From Woeseiaceae bacterium (GTDB taxonomy: Bacteria > Pseudomonadota > Gammaproteobacteria > Steroidobacterales > Woeseiaceae), in contig JAJFKR010000001.1 of assembly GCA_021773095.1 (NCBI GenBank), positions 23,041-87,040 of the forward strand: a stretch of 64,000 nt of DNA. Direction: 5' to 3'. The position numbers and the translations under genes are program-made. Shown here piece by piece: positions 44,401 through 53,810 of this stretch; within the stretch, counting starts at the first letter, position 1; each line of letters begins with the position of its first letter. The notes beneath the pieces were generated by a model, which was given only the letters and a program-made list of their open reading frames with translations, was not told the DNA's origin and ran no database searches.

Positions 44401-46362
44401 CTATTGCTGGTCTGCGTAAAACATCGGGCCACCGCGCGAAGCCGGAAAACCGTAACCGTAAATATAGACGATATCGATATCGCTTGAGCGCTGTGCAATA
44501 CCCTCATCAAGAATCTTGTGTCCTTCATCGACAAGCGACGAAATCAGTCGCTCGACAATTTCCTCGTCTGAGACTTCACGTCTCTCCACACCCAGGTCAG
44601 CTGCCGCCGTTGCGATCATCTCGTCGACGGCTGGATCGGGGCTCGGCCTGCGATTATCGTCGTAAGCATAAAAGCCCGCTCCGGACTTTTGCCCGAGCCT
44701 TCCTGCCTCGACCAGCAGATCGGGCACCCGGTAAGATTTGGGATCTCCCTTCTGCTCATCGGACAATGCTTTGCGTGCCGTATAACCGATGTCAAGGCCG
44801 GCAAGGTCGAACACGCGCATCGGACCCATCGCCATTCCCCAGGCCTCCATCGCCGAGTCCACTTGTTGTGGCGATGCGCCCTCCAGTAACAATAGCTGCG
44901 CCGTTTTGGCGTAGGGCCGTAACATCCGGTTACCGATAAATCCGTAACAAACACCGGATACCACCGCGACCTTTCTGATCTTTTTAGCCAGCGCCATGAC
45001 CGTTGCCAGCACATCGTCCGCGGTCTTCTCACCGCGCACGACTTCGAGCAGTTTCATGATGTGCGCCGGGCTGAAGAAATGCATGCCGATAACATCTTCA
45101 GGGCGGCTGGTCGCCGCAGCAATCTCATCCACATCCTGATACGAGGTATTGGTCGCAAGGATGGCACCCGGCTTACAAACCGTATCCAGCCACCCGAAAA
45201 TCTTCTTCTTCAGATCCGGATCTTCAAATACGGCCTCCACAACCAGGTCGACATCCGCCAGCGCGGCATAATCCACAGACCCCGAAATTAACGCGCGACA
45301 TGCGGCGGCCTTTTCTTCACTGAGCTTGCCGCGCTTGACGCTGCCGGCATAATTGCGCTCGATAATTGACAAACCGCGTTGCAGGGCTTCGTCACTGATT
45401 TCGATCATGGTGACCGGAATACCGGCATTGGCAAAGCTCATCGCGATACCACCGCCCATCGTGCCGCCGCCAATGATGCCGACGCTGGCCACTGCTCGCT
45501 TTGGTGTCTCTTTCGCCAGACCGTCGATCTTCGATGCCTGCCGTTCGGCAAAAAATATGTGTCGCATGCCCGCGGACTGCGAGCTGTCCATACATTCCAT
45601 GAACAATTTCCGCTCAACCGCCATGCCCTCCTCAAACGGCAGCGTTGCCGCGGCTTCTACAGCAGAGACGATGTTTGCGGGCGCTATTTGTCCGCGGGTT
45701 CGCCTGGCCAGGCCGGCACGATACTCATCGAATAGCGTCGCTTCGTGTTCGGGCACCACCTGTTCACTACTGCGGCGAATCGGCGCGCCATCCGCGATGA
45801 GCTCGCCCGCCCAGCCGATAGCCGCTTCGCGCAAGTCACCGTCGATCATCTTGTCGATGAGTCCCGCTTTCTCAGCCAGCCCGGCTGAAATCGGGGCGCC
45901 ACTCGTAATCAGGTCCAGTGCCGCTTGTACTCCGGCGAGTCGCGGCGTTCGCTGTGTGCCACCGGCACCCGGGAGAAGTCCGAGCTTCACTTCCGGAAAA
46001 CCGACTTTGGCGGACGGCAAGGCGCAGCGATAATGCGCCGCGAGTGCTGTTTCAAAACCGCCGCCAAGCGCTGTGCCATGAATCGCCGCGACCACCAGCT
46101 TGGACGACGCCTCTATCGTATCGAGCAGCTCCGGCAGCCAGGGAGACTGCATCGGCTTGCCAAATTCGGTGATATCAGCGCCAGCGATAAAGGTTCGCCC
46201 TGCACAGATTATGACAATCGCCTCGGATGCATCGCTTTGGGCTGTGGTAATCGCTTCGAGCAGGCCCTGGCGTACAGCATGGGACAACGCATTGACGGGT
46301 GGGCTGTCGACGCTGATAACGCCGATGTTGCCCTCTAGCTCATAGCTCACTGGTGATGACAT
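44401..46362 (-). CDS. Bifunctional enoyl-CoA hydratase / 3-hydroxyacyl-CoA dehydrogenase (FadJ/MFE-like)
   Basis: A 653-residue fusion. Residues about 1-180 form a crotonase domain (GRTFIAGADITEFG, GTALGGGFETALAAHYRCAL, EVKLGLLPGAGGTQR); about 290-470 a NAD-binding domain (VGIIGGGTMGGGIAMSFANA); the rest two HCDH C-terminal domains (DVIGMHFFSPAHIMKLLEVV, GFIGNRMLRPYAKTAQLLLL). It would act in fatty-acid beta-oxidation, turning enoyl-CoA into 3-ketoacyl-CoA. No thiolase gene is adjacent. The start follows AAGGAAT. Confidence 0.92.
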   Translation of the reverse strand: MSSPVSYELEGNIGVISVDSPPVNALSHAVRQGLLEAITTAQSDASEAIVIICAGRTFIAGADITEFGKPMQSPWLPELLDTIEASSKLVVAAIHGTALGGGFETALAAHYRCALPSAKVGFPEVKLGLLPGAGGTQRTPRLAGVQAALDLITSGAPISAGLAEKAGLIDKMIDGDLREAAIGWAGELIADGAPIRRSSEQVVPEHEATLFDEYRAGLARRTRGQIAPANIVSAVEAAATLPFEEGMAVERKLFMECMDSSQSAGMRHIFFAERQASKIDGLAKETPKRAVASVGIIGGGTMGGGIAMSFANAGIPVTMIEISDEALQRGLSIIERNYAGSVKRGKLSEEKAAACRALISGSVDYAALADVDLVVEAVFEDPDLKKKIFGWLDTVCKPGAILATNTSYQDVDEIAAATSRPEDVIGMHFFSPAHIMKLLEVVRGEKTADDVLATVMALAKKIRKVAVVSGVCYGFIGNRMLRPYAKTAQLLLLEGASPQQVDSAMEAWGMAMGPMRVFDLAGLDIGYTARKALSDEQKGDPKSYRVPDLLVEAGRLGQKSGAGFYAYDDNRRPSPDPAVDEMIATAAADLGVERREVSDEEIVERLISSLVDEGHKILDEGIAQRSSDIDIVYIYGYGFPASRGGPMFYADQQ

Positions 46363-46405
46363 CTTGATTCCTTAATTTTGAACGTTCCTGGGTTATACTG
46401 CGCGG

Positions 46406-46786
46406 ATGTACCGCCAACTCACAGAGCAGGCCGAGATGTATCTCCGGTCTCTCTATAATCAGGACGATATCGCAGGTGAGCTGAAACGCAAGCTTGCTGA
46501 CCTGATGGCGTGCGGAGAAGCCAATGCCGATGCAGCCTGCCGGGCGCTGAAGCTCAGTCGCCGTACGCTGCAACGACGCCTCAAAGCCGAGAAAACCAGC
46601 TTCCAGAAAGTTCTACAGGAAGTGCGGGCCGTGCTGGCCGTGAACTACCTGAGCGATGAGCGCCTGAAATCACTCGAGGTCGCAATGTTGCTGGGCTATT
46701 CCAATATCAGCACCTTCACAACCGCATTCAAGTCCTGGTACGACATTCCACCGGCCGAGTACCGACAAAGATTCCTGGCCGTGTAA
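46406..46786 (+). CDS. Short AraC-type DNA-binding protein
   Basis: A 126-residue protein made of little more than an AraC/XylS DNA-binding domain (ALKLSRRTLQRRLKAEKTSF and LEVAMLLGYSNISTFTTAFK). It looks like the C-terminal half of a larger AraC regulator with a short N-terminal helix. It is divergent from the fadJ-like gene with only 43 bases between starts, so it probably regulates it. The stop codon lies within a REP-like repeat. Confidence 0.8.
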   Translation: MYRQLTEQAEMYLRSLYNQDDIAGELKRKLADLMACGEANADAACRALKLSRRTLQRRLKAEKTSFQKVLQEVRAVLAVNYLSDERLKSLEVAMLLGYSNISTFTTAFKSWYDIPPAEYRQRFLAV

Positions 46787-46809
46787 GAGCGCGTCCCACG
46801 CGCGACCCA
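46784..46809. repeat. REP-like unit
   Basis: TAAGAGCGCGTCCCACGCGCGACCCA, i.e. the GTAGGAGCGCGTCCCACGCGCGAC type with GTAAGAG at its start. It overlaps the stop codon of the AraC-type gene. Further copies lie at 49756, 49785 and 57461-57533. Confidence 0.75.
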
Positions 46810-46880
46810 CCCCCCTGTTTTCGGCAAGCCGCAACGCGGAAATTACGCTATGATGCGCGGCTCGTTTGTGGAGGATCGGC

Positions 46881-48320
46881 GTGCTCGAAAAACTGCAGTT
46901 TTATATCGATGGCCAATGGGTTGACCCCCAGGAGCCCTGCAGCATGGACGTTGTTAATCCGGCAACTGAAGAGATATACGGCCAGATCAGTATTGGCTCC
47001 GCCGCTGACGTCGATGTAGCGGTTGCTGCAGCAGCCCGGGCATTCGAGACTTTCTCACAATCCAGCCGCGAGGAGCGCACCGACCTCTTGCAGGCGATCC
47101 TCGAGGTTTACGTTCGACGAGCGGACGAAGTTGCCGAAGCCATCATGGACGAAATGGGTGCTCCCTGGGGTCTTGCCAAATACGCACAGGCCGCCAGTGG
47201 CACGCAACACATTGGCGCTGCGCTGGAAGCACTGAAAAACTACGAATTTGAGGAGAATATTGGTACAACAAACGTCGTCAAGGAACCGATCGGCGTCTGT
47301 GGACTCATTACGCCGTGGAACTGGCCGATGAACCAGATTGCGGTGAAGGTTGCACCCGCTCTGGCGGCTGGCTGCACGATGGTATTAAAGCCCAGCGAAA
47401 TAGCACCGTTCGATGCCATCCTGTTCGCAGAGATACTTGACGAAGCCTGCGTTCCCGCTGGCGTATTCAACCTTATCAATGGTGACGGCCCGGGCGTCGG
47501 CACCGCTTTGAGTCAGCACCCGGGCATTGCGATGGTGTCATTCACCGGATCGACGCGTGCGGGTGTGCTGGTAGCTCAAAATGCCGCACCGAGTGTCAAG
47601 CGAGTTGCCCAGGAACTGGGCGGTAAATCAGCTAACATAATTCTCGATGACGCGGATCTTAACGCGGCGGTTTCCAAAGGTGCTGCCAGTATGTTCGAAA
47701 ACACCGGGCAGTCTTGTGACGCCCCCTCCCGAATGCTGGTGCCGAAAGACAAAATGATTGAAGCTGCCGCGATCGCTGCGAAAGTTGCGGCGGAAACAGC
47801 CGTTGGCAATCCACGTGAAAAAGGCACTCGTGTCGGTCCGGTCGTATCTGAAGCACAATGGAACAGGATTCAGGACCTGATCCAGCAAGGCATTGATGAG
47901 GGCGCAACGCTGGCAGCCGGCGGCACCGGACGTCCCGACGGGCTTGAGACGGGCTACTACGTGAAACCAACCGTGTTTGCGGATGTCAGTAATGATATGG
48001 CAATCGCACGCGAGGAAATCTTCGGGCCCGTGCTGTCGATCATTCCTTACGAAGATGAAGCGGAGGCCATCCACATCGCAAACGACACGCCTTACGGTTT
48101 GTCGGGCTATGTCTCCTCGGGCAACCTGGAGCGGGCACGACGAGTCGCATCACGCATGCGGACCGGTATGGTGCATATTAATGGTGCGAATCTTGAGGCA
48201 ATGGCTCCTTTCGGCGGCTTCAAACAGTCGGGTAACGGACGCGAATGGGGCGTGCACGGCATGCATGAGTTTTTAGAGACGAAGTCGGTTTACGGCTATA
48301 GTGGTCCAAAAAAGAAGTGA
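46881..48320 (+). CDS. Aldehyde dehydrogenase family protein
   Basis: A 479-residue NAD(P)+-dependent aldehyde dehydrogenase. Features: TPWNWPMNQIAVKVAPALAA, the Glu motif QELGGKSANIILDD and the catalytic Cys in NTGQSCDAPSRM, then EEIFGPVLSIIPY. The GTG at 46881 is preferred because GGAGG lies 6 bases before it. It is near betaine-aldehyde-type sequences in general pattern, but the substrate cannot be told from sequence. It overlaps or nearly abuts the next lipoprotein gene. Confidence 0.92.
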   Translation: MLEKLQFYIDGQWVDPQEPCSMDVVNPATEEIYGQISIGSAADVDVAVAAAARAFETFSQSSREERTDLLQAILEVYVRRADEVAEAIMDEMGAPWGLAKYAQAASGTQHIGAALEALKNYEFEENIGTTNVVKEPIGVCGLITPWNWPMNQIAVKVAPALAAGCTMVLKPSEIAPFDAILFAEILDEACVPAGVFNLINGDGPGVGTALSQHPGIAMVSFTGSTRAGVLVAQNAAPSVKRVAQELGGKSANIILDDADLNAAVSKGAASMFENTGQSCDAPSRMLVPKDKMIEAAAIAAKVAAETAVGNPREKGTRVGPVVSEAQWNRIQDLIQQGIDEGATLAAGGTGRPDGLETGYYVKPTVFADVSNDMAIAREEIFGPVLSIIPYEDEAEAIHIANDTPYGLSGYVSSGNLERARRVASRMRTGMVHINGANLEAMAPFGGFKQSGNGREWGVHGMHEFLETKSVYGYSGPKKK

Positions 48321-48328
48321 ATTATTTA

Positions 48329-49678
48329 ATGAAACGTATTTTATTATTACTGACGCTCGCGACCGGAGCTTTGCTGGTTGCCTGCACGGGCGATTCGAAA
48401 TTTCCCGTCGCAACCGGCAAAGCCAGTATCTCGGCGATCAATGCAATCTTCGCATCACCGACTGTTAACTTCGTGATCGAGGAAAACCTGCTCGGCCAGA
48501 TCCAGTACAAAGAAGCGACAGGATCTCAAAGCTTCGACGATCTGAACTTCACCTTCAATTTTGACATCTTTGTTGTTGGCGCTAATACGCCAAACCGTTT
48601 CGCCAGTCAGAACATCGACTTCGTTGCGGGCCAGCATTACACAATATTGGCAGCCGGATCGATTGCATCGCCCGAGCTTACGGTATGGGAGTGGCCAGAA
48701 CGCGAATTCGCAGATACCGATACGATCTTTCAGGCACGTTTTGCGCACACCAGCAACTCGCTCAACACGACTGCGATCGATGTTTATTTCGCGCTGGAAG
48801 GCGTCGCACCAGTCGCCGGTGCGGAAGTGGCAACGCTGAACTTTGGCGATATTTCGAACCCATTGGATTTTGAAGCCGATAACTACGTCGTCACAATTAC
48901 GACAAGCGGCGACCCGTTGGATGTCATTTTCACGTCAAAGCCTGCCATCTTGCTGGCGCGCAGTGATCTGATAATCACACCGTTTGACGGTGATGCGAAC
49001 GACGTCGGTCCGGTCGTAGTAAGAGGATTTAACGCGGCGGGCGGCGCCGTTGCTTTTCAAGAGGTACTCGGGTTATCGACCCTGCAATTCCTGCACACTT
49101 CGATAGACATGGGTGTATCGGATATTTTCGATGATGAGGCGTTAACCTCTCAGATACAGACGGGCCACGCCTACCAGGACCTCACTACAAATATTCTCAT
49201 TGCCCAGGGAACGCCGCAATTTTTCTACACCCCGACCGGTGACACGACCATGGTATCGCTGGAAACCGGGATAAGTGTTGTCGCGGGCTTGCGCTTCAGA
49301 CTCATCGCCTTCGGCAGCGACGGGAACTATTTTGGCACGACGATGGCGCTGAATCACCGATCTATCGATACTGCGGGCAAGCTACTCTATTTTGTGGCGT
49401 CCAATAATCAGGATTTTACCGACCTGTATCTCATCGACGCCGACGCAGTACTTGACGAGCAACTTCCATTTTTTCCCGCGGCTCTATCGAACGCCGCGAA
49501 TCCGGCGCTCCCGGTGGTGCCGGGCAGCTATGATCTTTATGTAACGCCGTTCCAGGAAAAAGAAGTGCTCGCAGGACCGTTTCGCCTCGATGTCGCTGAC
49601 GGAGACGTTGTCGACATGGTTGTCTTCGACACGATCGATCCAGCCGTAATGGATATCGTTGTATACCCGATCCCGTAG
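48329..49678 (+). CDS. Hypothetical lipoprotein with DUF4397-like repeats
   Basis: About 449 residues with a lipobox (LLLLTLATGALLVAC) at the N-terminus, so it should be a membrane-anchored lipoprotein. The rest is beta-rich with repeated patterns (YTILAAGSIASPELT, FAHTSNSLNTTAIDVYFALEG, FLHTSIDMGVSDIFDDE) similar to DUF4397-type bacterial surface proteins. The ATG at 48329 is chosen to give the normal signal; a GTG at 48317 overlaps the preceding stop. Stop TAG is inside a REP-like palindrome. Function unknown. Confidence 0.75.
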   Translation: MKRILLLLTLATGALLVACTGDSKFPVATGKASISAINAIFASPTVNFVIEENLLGQIQYKEATGSQSFDDLNFTFNFDIFVVGANTPNRFASQNIDFVAGQHYTILAAGSIASPELTVWEWPEREFADTDTIFQARFAHTSNSLNTTAIDVYFALEGVAPVAGAEVATLNFGDISNPLDFEADNYVVTITTSGDPLDVIFTSKPAILLARSDLIITPFDGDANDVGPVVVRGFNAAGGAVAFQEVLGLSTLQFLHTSIDMGVSDIFDDEALTSQIQTGHAYQDLTTNILIAQGTPQFFYTPTGDTTMVSLETGISVVAGLRFRLIAFGSDGNYFGTTMALNHRSIDTAGKLLYFVASNNQDFTDLYLIDADAVLDEQLPFFPAALSNAANPALPVVPGSYDLYVTPFQEKEVLAGPFRLDVADGDVVDMVVFDTIDPAVMDIVVYPIP

Positions 49679-49723
49679 GAGGCCGCCGTGCGGCCGAAGC
49701 GCAGCGGCAGCCTGAAAGGCTGC
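49675..49723. repeat. Hairpin-rich REP-like palindromes
   Basis: GTAGGAG at 49675 carries the TAG stop of the previous gene and is followed by a perfect hairpin GGCCGC-CGT-GCGGCC (49681-49695) and a second GCAGCC-TGAAA-GGCTGC (49707-49723). They may act as transcription-stop or mRNA-protecting elements. Confidence 0.65.
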
Positions 49724-49755
49724 GAGCGAGATTCGAGCGGGGTTGGATTGGGTCT

Positions 49756-49810
49756 GGGTCGCGCGTGGGACGCGCTCCTACGGGGGGTCGCGCGTGGGAC
49801 GCGCTCCTAC
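49756..49810. repeat. Tandem REP-like units
   Basis: Two identical 26-base copies of a GGGTCGCGCGTGGGACGCGC-type unit ending CTCCTAC lie at 49756-49781 and 49785-49810. The second copy overlaps the stop codon (TAG, minus strand 49809-49807) of the GGDEF gene. Confidence 0.8.
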
Positions 49811-51726
49811 CTGGCTGTCGCCTTTTCAACGTAGGCAGCACGGTCGTTGGCTGCTTCCTCTTCGGGAATGCGTTTGGCGTTATACATAGCGCCATCCGCG
49901 ACGCTGATCAGGTGCCATAGTTCTTCACCGTGCTTGGGCATCAGCGCGATACCAACACTGGCCGTGCAGGTAATTTCCTGACCCTGGATAATGTACGCCT
50001 CCGATGCGGTCTGCACGAGACGCTCGGCAATATGTTTGACGTCGTCAACAGGAACGCCGGGCAATACGATGGCAAACTCATCACCGCCCAAGCGACCGAG
50101 AATATCCTCCGGCCGCAGGCAAAACTCCAGTCGATGACCGAATGCTTTCAAGAGTGCGTCGCCCGCCTGGTGACCAAACCGGTCATTGATGGATTTGAAT
50201 TGATTCAGATCGAGATACAGCACCGCGCCGACGCTGCTGCGGCGAATACAGGAGGCACCCTCTTGTTCGAATCCGCGACGATTCAAAATACCGGTCAGCG
50301 GGTCCCGCAGTGCATCTGAAAGCATCTTGTCTTCATTTCGCTTGCGTTGCGTAATATCGATCAGAGTGACTGAGAAATCGTCTCCTACGGGCTCGCCCAC
50401 AATACGCAGCCACTTGTCACCGCGGCCGGTATTGGCAGCGATCTCAAAGCTAACTTGGGATGTCGCGTTTTTCTTACCGTCAAAGTGTTGCAGAAGCTTG
50501 TCACTATTTAGCCGTTGCAGTTTTTCGAGCGGCATCCCCACCAGCGTTCCAAGACCTTCGCCCGCGAAGGACTCCGCCGCCCGATTTGCAAATACGCAGC
50601 GGAATTTTCTTTCCGGGTCGTTATCGTCACGCGCGAATCGCAAAATGCCGTTAGAAGATGTCTCGATCAATGTGCGGATCAGATGTTCACTTTCTGCCAG
50701 CTGGCTTAACGCCGTACGGCGCTCGGTCACGTCGCGACAAACGACGACCATTCCGAGGTTCTGCCCTCTCGGCCCGGTCAGGGGGCCAACGCTTACTTCG
50801 TAAATATTGTTCGTATCCATCCTGAGTGTTTGCGTCAGATCCAGTTCTTTCGCCTGCTCGAGAATCGCGCGCGCGGTTGGAAAGTCTTCCCACAATTTGT
50901 GACCAATTAAGTCCTCTTCCTCGCCTTCCAGTAATTGTTGGGCGGCTTTGTTAGCACAAATAATGCATTGCTCGTTATCGACCACGAAGATGGGATCACG
51001 CACATGATCAAACAACGTCTGGTAGGCAACAGGGCTGAACTCGTGCACTCGCATCTTCAGGCTGGCATAAGCGAAAAATGGCCAGACCAGAGCCAGGCTC
51101 GTTGCTGTAAATGGAAATTCCGGCGACCCCATGCCGAGGAAGGTATTCGCAACGCTAATGGCGAAGGGAATCAGGGCACACGACAGTAACAGTATGATCG
51201 GCCTGCGATGCGCCGGAGCGATACTCGGTAACCGACCCACCAGCGCGAGCGCCGAGTAGGCAAAAAGGCCGTAAGTAAATGGCGCGTAAACCCGGTTGTA
51301 CCAATAGTGTTGGGTCATGTCTGTGAAAATAAGACCGCTGGCGGCATCGTTGACGCCCCAAATCAGGTTGTGCAGTGGATTGGTTAGCGCCAGTGCCGTC
51401 GTTGCCATCGGCACAATGCTGAGCATCACGATAATCATAGCGCTCGGCGCACCGACGGTGTACTCGCGATAGATGACGTAGAAAACGACGGGAATAAAGC
51501 CCGCCGAAAAGAAGCTTAAGGTTCGCCCGATTCCGTAAAGGGTGGCAGCCGTCGCCCCGTAGGAAAATGCCGCTCCCGCCAACATGCCCGCAATCAGGAA
51601 AAAGAAGAAGCTGATCATGCTGCTTGCGTATTGAGGGCCAGCGCGTGAGACGCGCACTGCGAGACCCGCGTACAGAACCGCGAAAATCGCCAGAAATGGC
51701 GTCACTAAAGGATCAAGCATCGACAT
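49807..51726 (-). CDS. Membrane diguanylate cyclase with 7TM-like sensor and PAS domains
   Basis: A 639-residue protein. Residues about 1-215 contain about seven hydrophobic helices (like the histidine-kinase-type N-terminal 7TM region), about 225-335 a PAS domain (DHVRDPIFVVDNEQCIICAN), about 345-465 another PAS, and about 475-635 GGDEF. The active-site GRLGGDEFAIVLPG is intact with an RPED inhibitory I-site 5 residues before it, so it should make c-di-GMP and be product-inhibited. Its stop lies within a REP-like unit. Confidence 0.9.
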   Translation of the reverse strand: MSMLDPLVTPFLAIFAVLYAGLAVRVSRAGPQYASSMISFFFFLIAGMLAGAAFSYGATAATLYGIGRTLSFFSAGFIPVVFYVIYREYTVGAPSAMIIVMLSIVPMATTALALTNPLHNLIWGVNDAASGLIFTDMTQHYWYNRVYAPFTYGLFAYSALALVGRLPSIAPAHRRPIILLLSCALIPFAISVANTFLGMGSPEFPFTATSLALVWPFFAYASLKMRVHEFSPVAYQTLFDHVRDPIFVVDNEQCIICANKAAQQLLEGEEEDLIGHKLWEDFPTARAILEQAKELDLTQTLRMDTNNIYEVSVGPLTGPRGQNLGMVVVCRDVTERRTALSQLAESEHLIRTLIETSSNGILRFARDDNDPERKFRCVFANRAAESFAGEGLGTLVGMPLEKLQRLNSDKLLQHFDGKKNATSQVSFEIAANTGRGDKWLRIVGEPVGDDFSVTLIDITQRKRNEDKMLSDALRDPLTGILNRRGFEQEGASCIRRSSVGAVLYLDLNQFKSINDRFGHQAGDALLKAFGHRLEFCLRPEDILGRLGGDEFAIVLPGVPVDDVKHIAERLVQTASEAYIIQGQEITCTASVGIALMPKHGEELWHLISVADGAMYNAKRIPEEEAANDRAAYVEKATAR

Positions 51727-51801
51727 ACGGCCATGCTAACGGGGTCCGGCACAACATAATGCGACGCAGGCCGCATTCCGCTATCCCCGGTGTGCGTCAG
51801 G

Positions 51802-52944
51802 TCACATTTTCAGGCCTTCCGCCGTATCTGTGATCAATGTATCGACGACGGACTTCAGACTGTCCTCAACGCTCGCACCGTTCGCCCTTTCCAGCTCGTA
51901 GTCTTTCAGCTGGCGGTGCGCACTGGTTCCGCGGGAAAGGATTCGTCGCACGTCCGCGAGCTCTTTTTCGCACCCCAGAGCTTCGGCGTCTTCGGCCACA
52001 TGTGACAGTATTTCATCGATGAGATCTTCAAACGGCACCACGGCGCCTTTGGCGAGGTCGATCATGCCCTCATCAAAGCTGTAACGCATCGCTCGCCAGC
52101 GGTTCTCGCGAATCAGCATCGGCGTGTAAATACGCCAGCGCTGATTGCGCGTACGCAGGCGATACAACATGCGCAGGGTGCAAACGAGTAATGCTGTCAG
52201 TGCGATCGTATCGTCGAGCCGGGTGCAAACATCCATGATGCGCGTCTCGAGCGTCGGAAAACGTGCGCTCGGACGCAGGTCCCACCAGATTCGTGTCGAA
52301 TCCGGGATGAGTCCGGCATCCATGAGGATTTTTATATGGCGTTGATATTCACCCCAACTCGCGAATCGTTCCGGCAGGCCGGTGCGCGGCAACGCGTCAA
52401 AAATCGTCAGGCGGTAACTCTTCAGGCCGGTGTTCCTGCCGGCCCAGAATGGCGACGAACAGGACAACGCGAGTAAGTGCGGCAGGAAATAGGAAACCTG
52501 ATTCATGAGGTCGATACGCAGTTCGTCGTCCCCAATCCCGACGTGCACGTGCATGCCGCAGATAACCAGCCGTCGCGCGGCTCCCTGCATTTCGTGCGTC
52601 AGATCAAAGTAGCGTTCTTTCTCCGTGTGTTTTTGCTCGGTCCATTTCGAGAACGGATGCGTCGAAGCCGCGATCGGCGCAAGACCGTGCCTGCCAGCGA
52701 CTTCAATGATGTTGCTGCGCAGTCGCGCGAGGTCTTGTCTTACTTCCTGTACGTTCTGACAAACTTTGCTACCCACTTCGATTTGCGAGCGCAACAACTC
52801 GGAAGTCACCTGCGCGCCACACATCTCTTCGGCCTCGGCCATCATGGTTTTCGGCGGATCAATGACAAGAGCACGCGTCTCCGTGTCGACGAGCAAATAC
52901 TCTTCTTCAACGCCTATCGTGAAAGCTGGCTCGTTGCTGTGCAT
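51802..52944 (-). CDS. YbdK-like carboxylate-amine ligase (glutamate-cysteine ligase type 2 family)
   Basis: A 380-residue GCS2-family protein: TIGVEEEYLLVDTETRALVI, the loop ICGMHVHVGI, and the C-terminal helix with MRYSFDEGMIDL. YbdK-type enzymes join glutamate to cysteine weakly; true substrates are unclear. It overlaps the N-formylglutamate amidohydrolase-like gene by 31 bases, so both belong to one transcript and may act in one gamma-glutamyl-type pathway. No gshB is near. Confidence 0.9.
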   Translation of the reverse strand: MHSNEPAFTIGVEEEYLLVDTETRALVIDPPKTMMAEAEEMCGAQVTSELLRSQIEVGSKVCQNVQEVRQDLARLRSNIIEVAGRHGLAPIAASTHPFSKWTEQKHTEKERYFDLTHEMQGAARRLVICGMHVHVGIGDDELRIDLMNQVSYFLPHLLALSCSSPFWAGRNTGLKSYRLTIFDALPRTGLPERFASWGEYQRHIKILMDAGLIPDSTRIWWDLRPSARFPTLETRIMDVCTRLDDTIALTALLVCTLRMLYRLRTRNQRWRIYTPMLIRENRWRAMRYSFDEGMIDLAKGAVVPFEDLIDEILSHVAEDAEALGCEKELADVRRILSRGTSAHRQLKDYELERANGASVEDSLKSVVDTLITDTAEGLKM

Positions 52945-53753
52945 CCCGTGCTCCCGTTTAATCGTTGCGGTATCGATGCGATGATTTTATGCATCACCTT
53001 TGCGATCGCTTCAACCCCGGCATCATCGTCGATCAGGTCCTGACGAATCTCAATACCGATATGCGGCAAGCCAATCGCTTCGGCGTGGTGGTCGATGGTG
53101 TAGTCTTGCGGTGCTTTGCCGGAGTACGGTTCGTTATCGCCGACGAAATAGCCCGCCGCAGTGAAATCATCAAGGAAAATATCCCGCAGACGGGTATCCG
53201 TATCCCACAGCACGCCCATTTCCCAGCGGCGCACTTCACCGTTCATGACGGGCGTAAAACTGTGTACAGCGATGAATGACGGTGCGAGACCCGGTTTGCG
53301 CAATCGCCGGACCTGCTTGTCCACCGCGTCGTGATAAGGCTGGTAGAGCGTTTCTGCACGCAGGTCTTTATCCGCCTGATGCAGATTTCGATTGCCAGGG
53401 ACCAGTATCCCGTCACCGAATTGCAAAAATGCACCGGGATCCATTAACTCGCGATTACAATCAACAACCAGGCGTGAGTATTGCGCCAGTACGGCCGTTA
53501 CACCGAGACTGCCCGCCAGTTTTTCGGTTAGAGGCCCGGCGCCGATATCGACGGCCAGGTGGCAGCGGCGAGCAAAAGGATCGAGTCCCATGTCACCCAG
53601 TGACTTTGGAAACCTGCAGCTCGCGTGATCGCAAACCAGCAGCACCGGAAATTCGGCCAACGGATTCAATACCTGGAATGGGCCCGGCTCATCTCCGGAC
53701 AGTAGCTGCAGAGGTTCTTTGGTGTGTTTATCGGAGGTGGGGCCTTCTACCAT
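52914..53753 (-). CDS. N-formylglutamate amidohydrolase-family protein
   Basis: A 279-residue protein of the FGase family: VLLVCDHASCRFPKSLGDMG, HLAVDIGAGPLTEKLAGSLG, YSRLVVDCNREL and the C-terminal HHAEAIGLPHIGIEIRQDLI. Enzymes hydrolyse N-formyl-L-glutamate to glutamate and formate; many members lie beside YbdK-like ligases without histidine-degradation genes, as here, so another N-acyl glutamate may be the substrate. The zinc-type His residues HA and HH are visible. Confidence 0.85.
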   Translation of the reverse strand: MVEGPTSDKHTKEPLQLLSGDEPGPFQVLNPLAEFPVLLVCDHASCRFPKSLGDMGLDPFARRCHLAVDIGAGPLTEKLAGSLGVTAVLAQYSRLVVDCNRELMDPGAFLQFGDGILVPGNRNLHQADKDLRAETLYQPYHDAVDKQVRRLRKPGLAPSFIAVHSFTPVMNGEVRRWEMGVLWDTDTRLRDIFLDDFTAAGYFVGDNEPYSGKAPQDYTIDHHAEAIGLPHIGIEIRQDLIDDDAGVEAIAKVMHKIIASIPQRLNGSTGCTATSQLSR

Positions 53754-53810
53754 TCAGGCAGTGTACCGTAACAATGCCGGGACGCCACCCGTGGACATTG
53801 CGGATATTAG

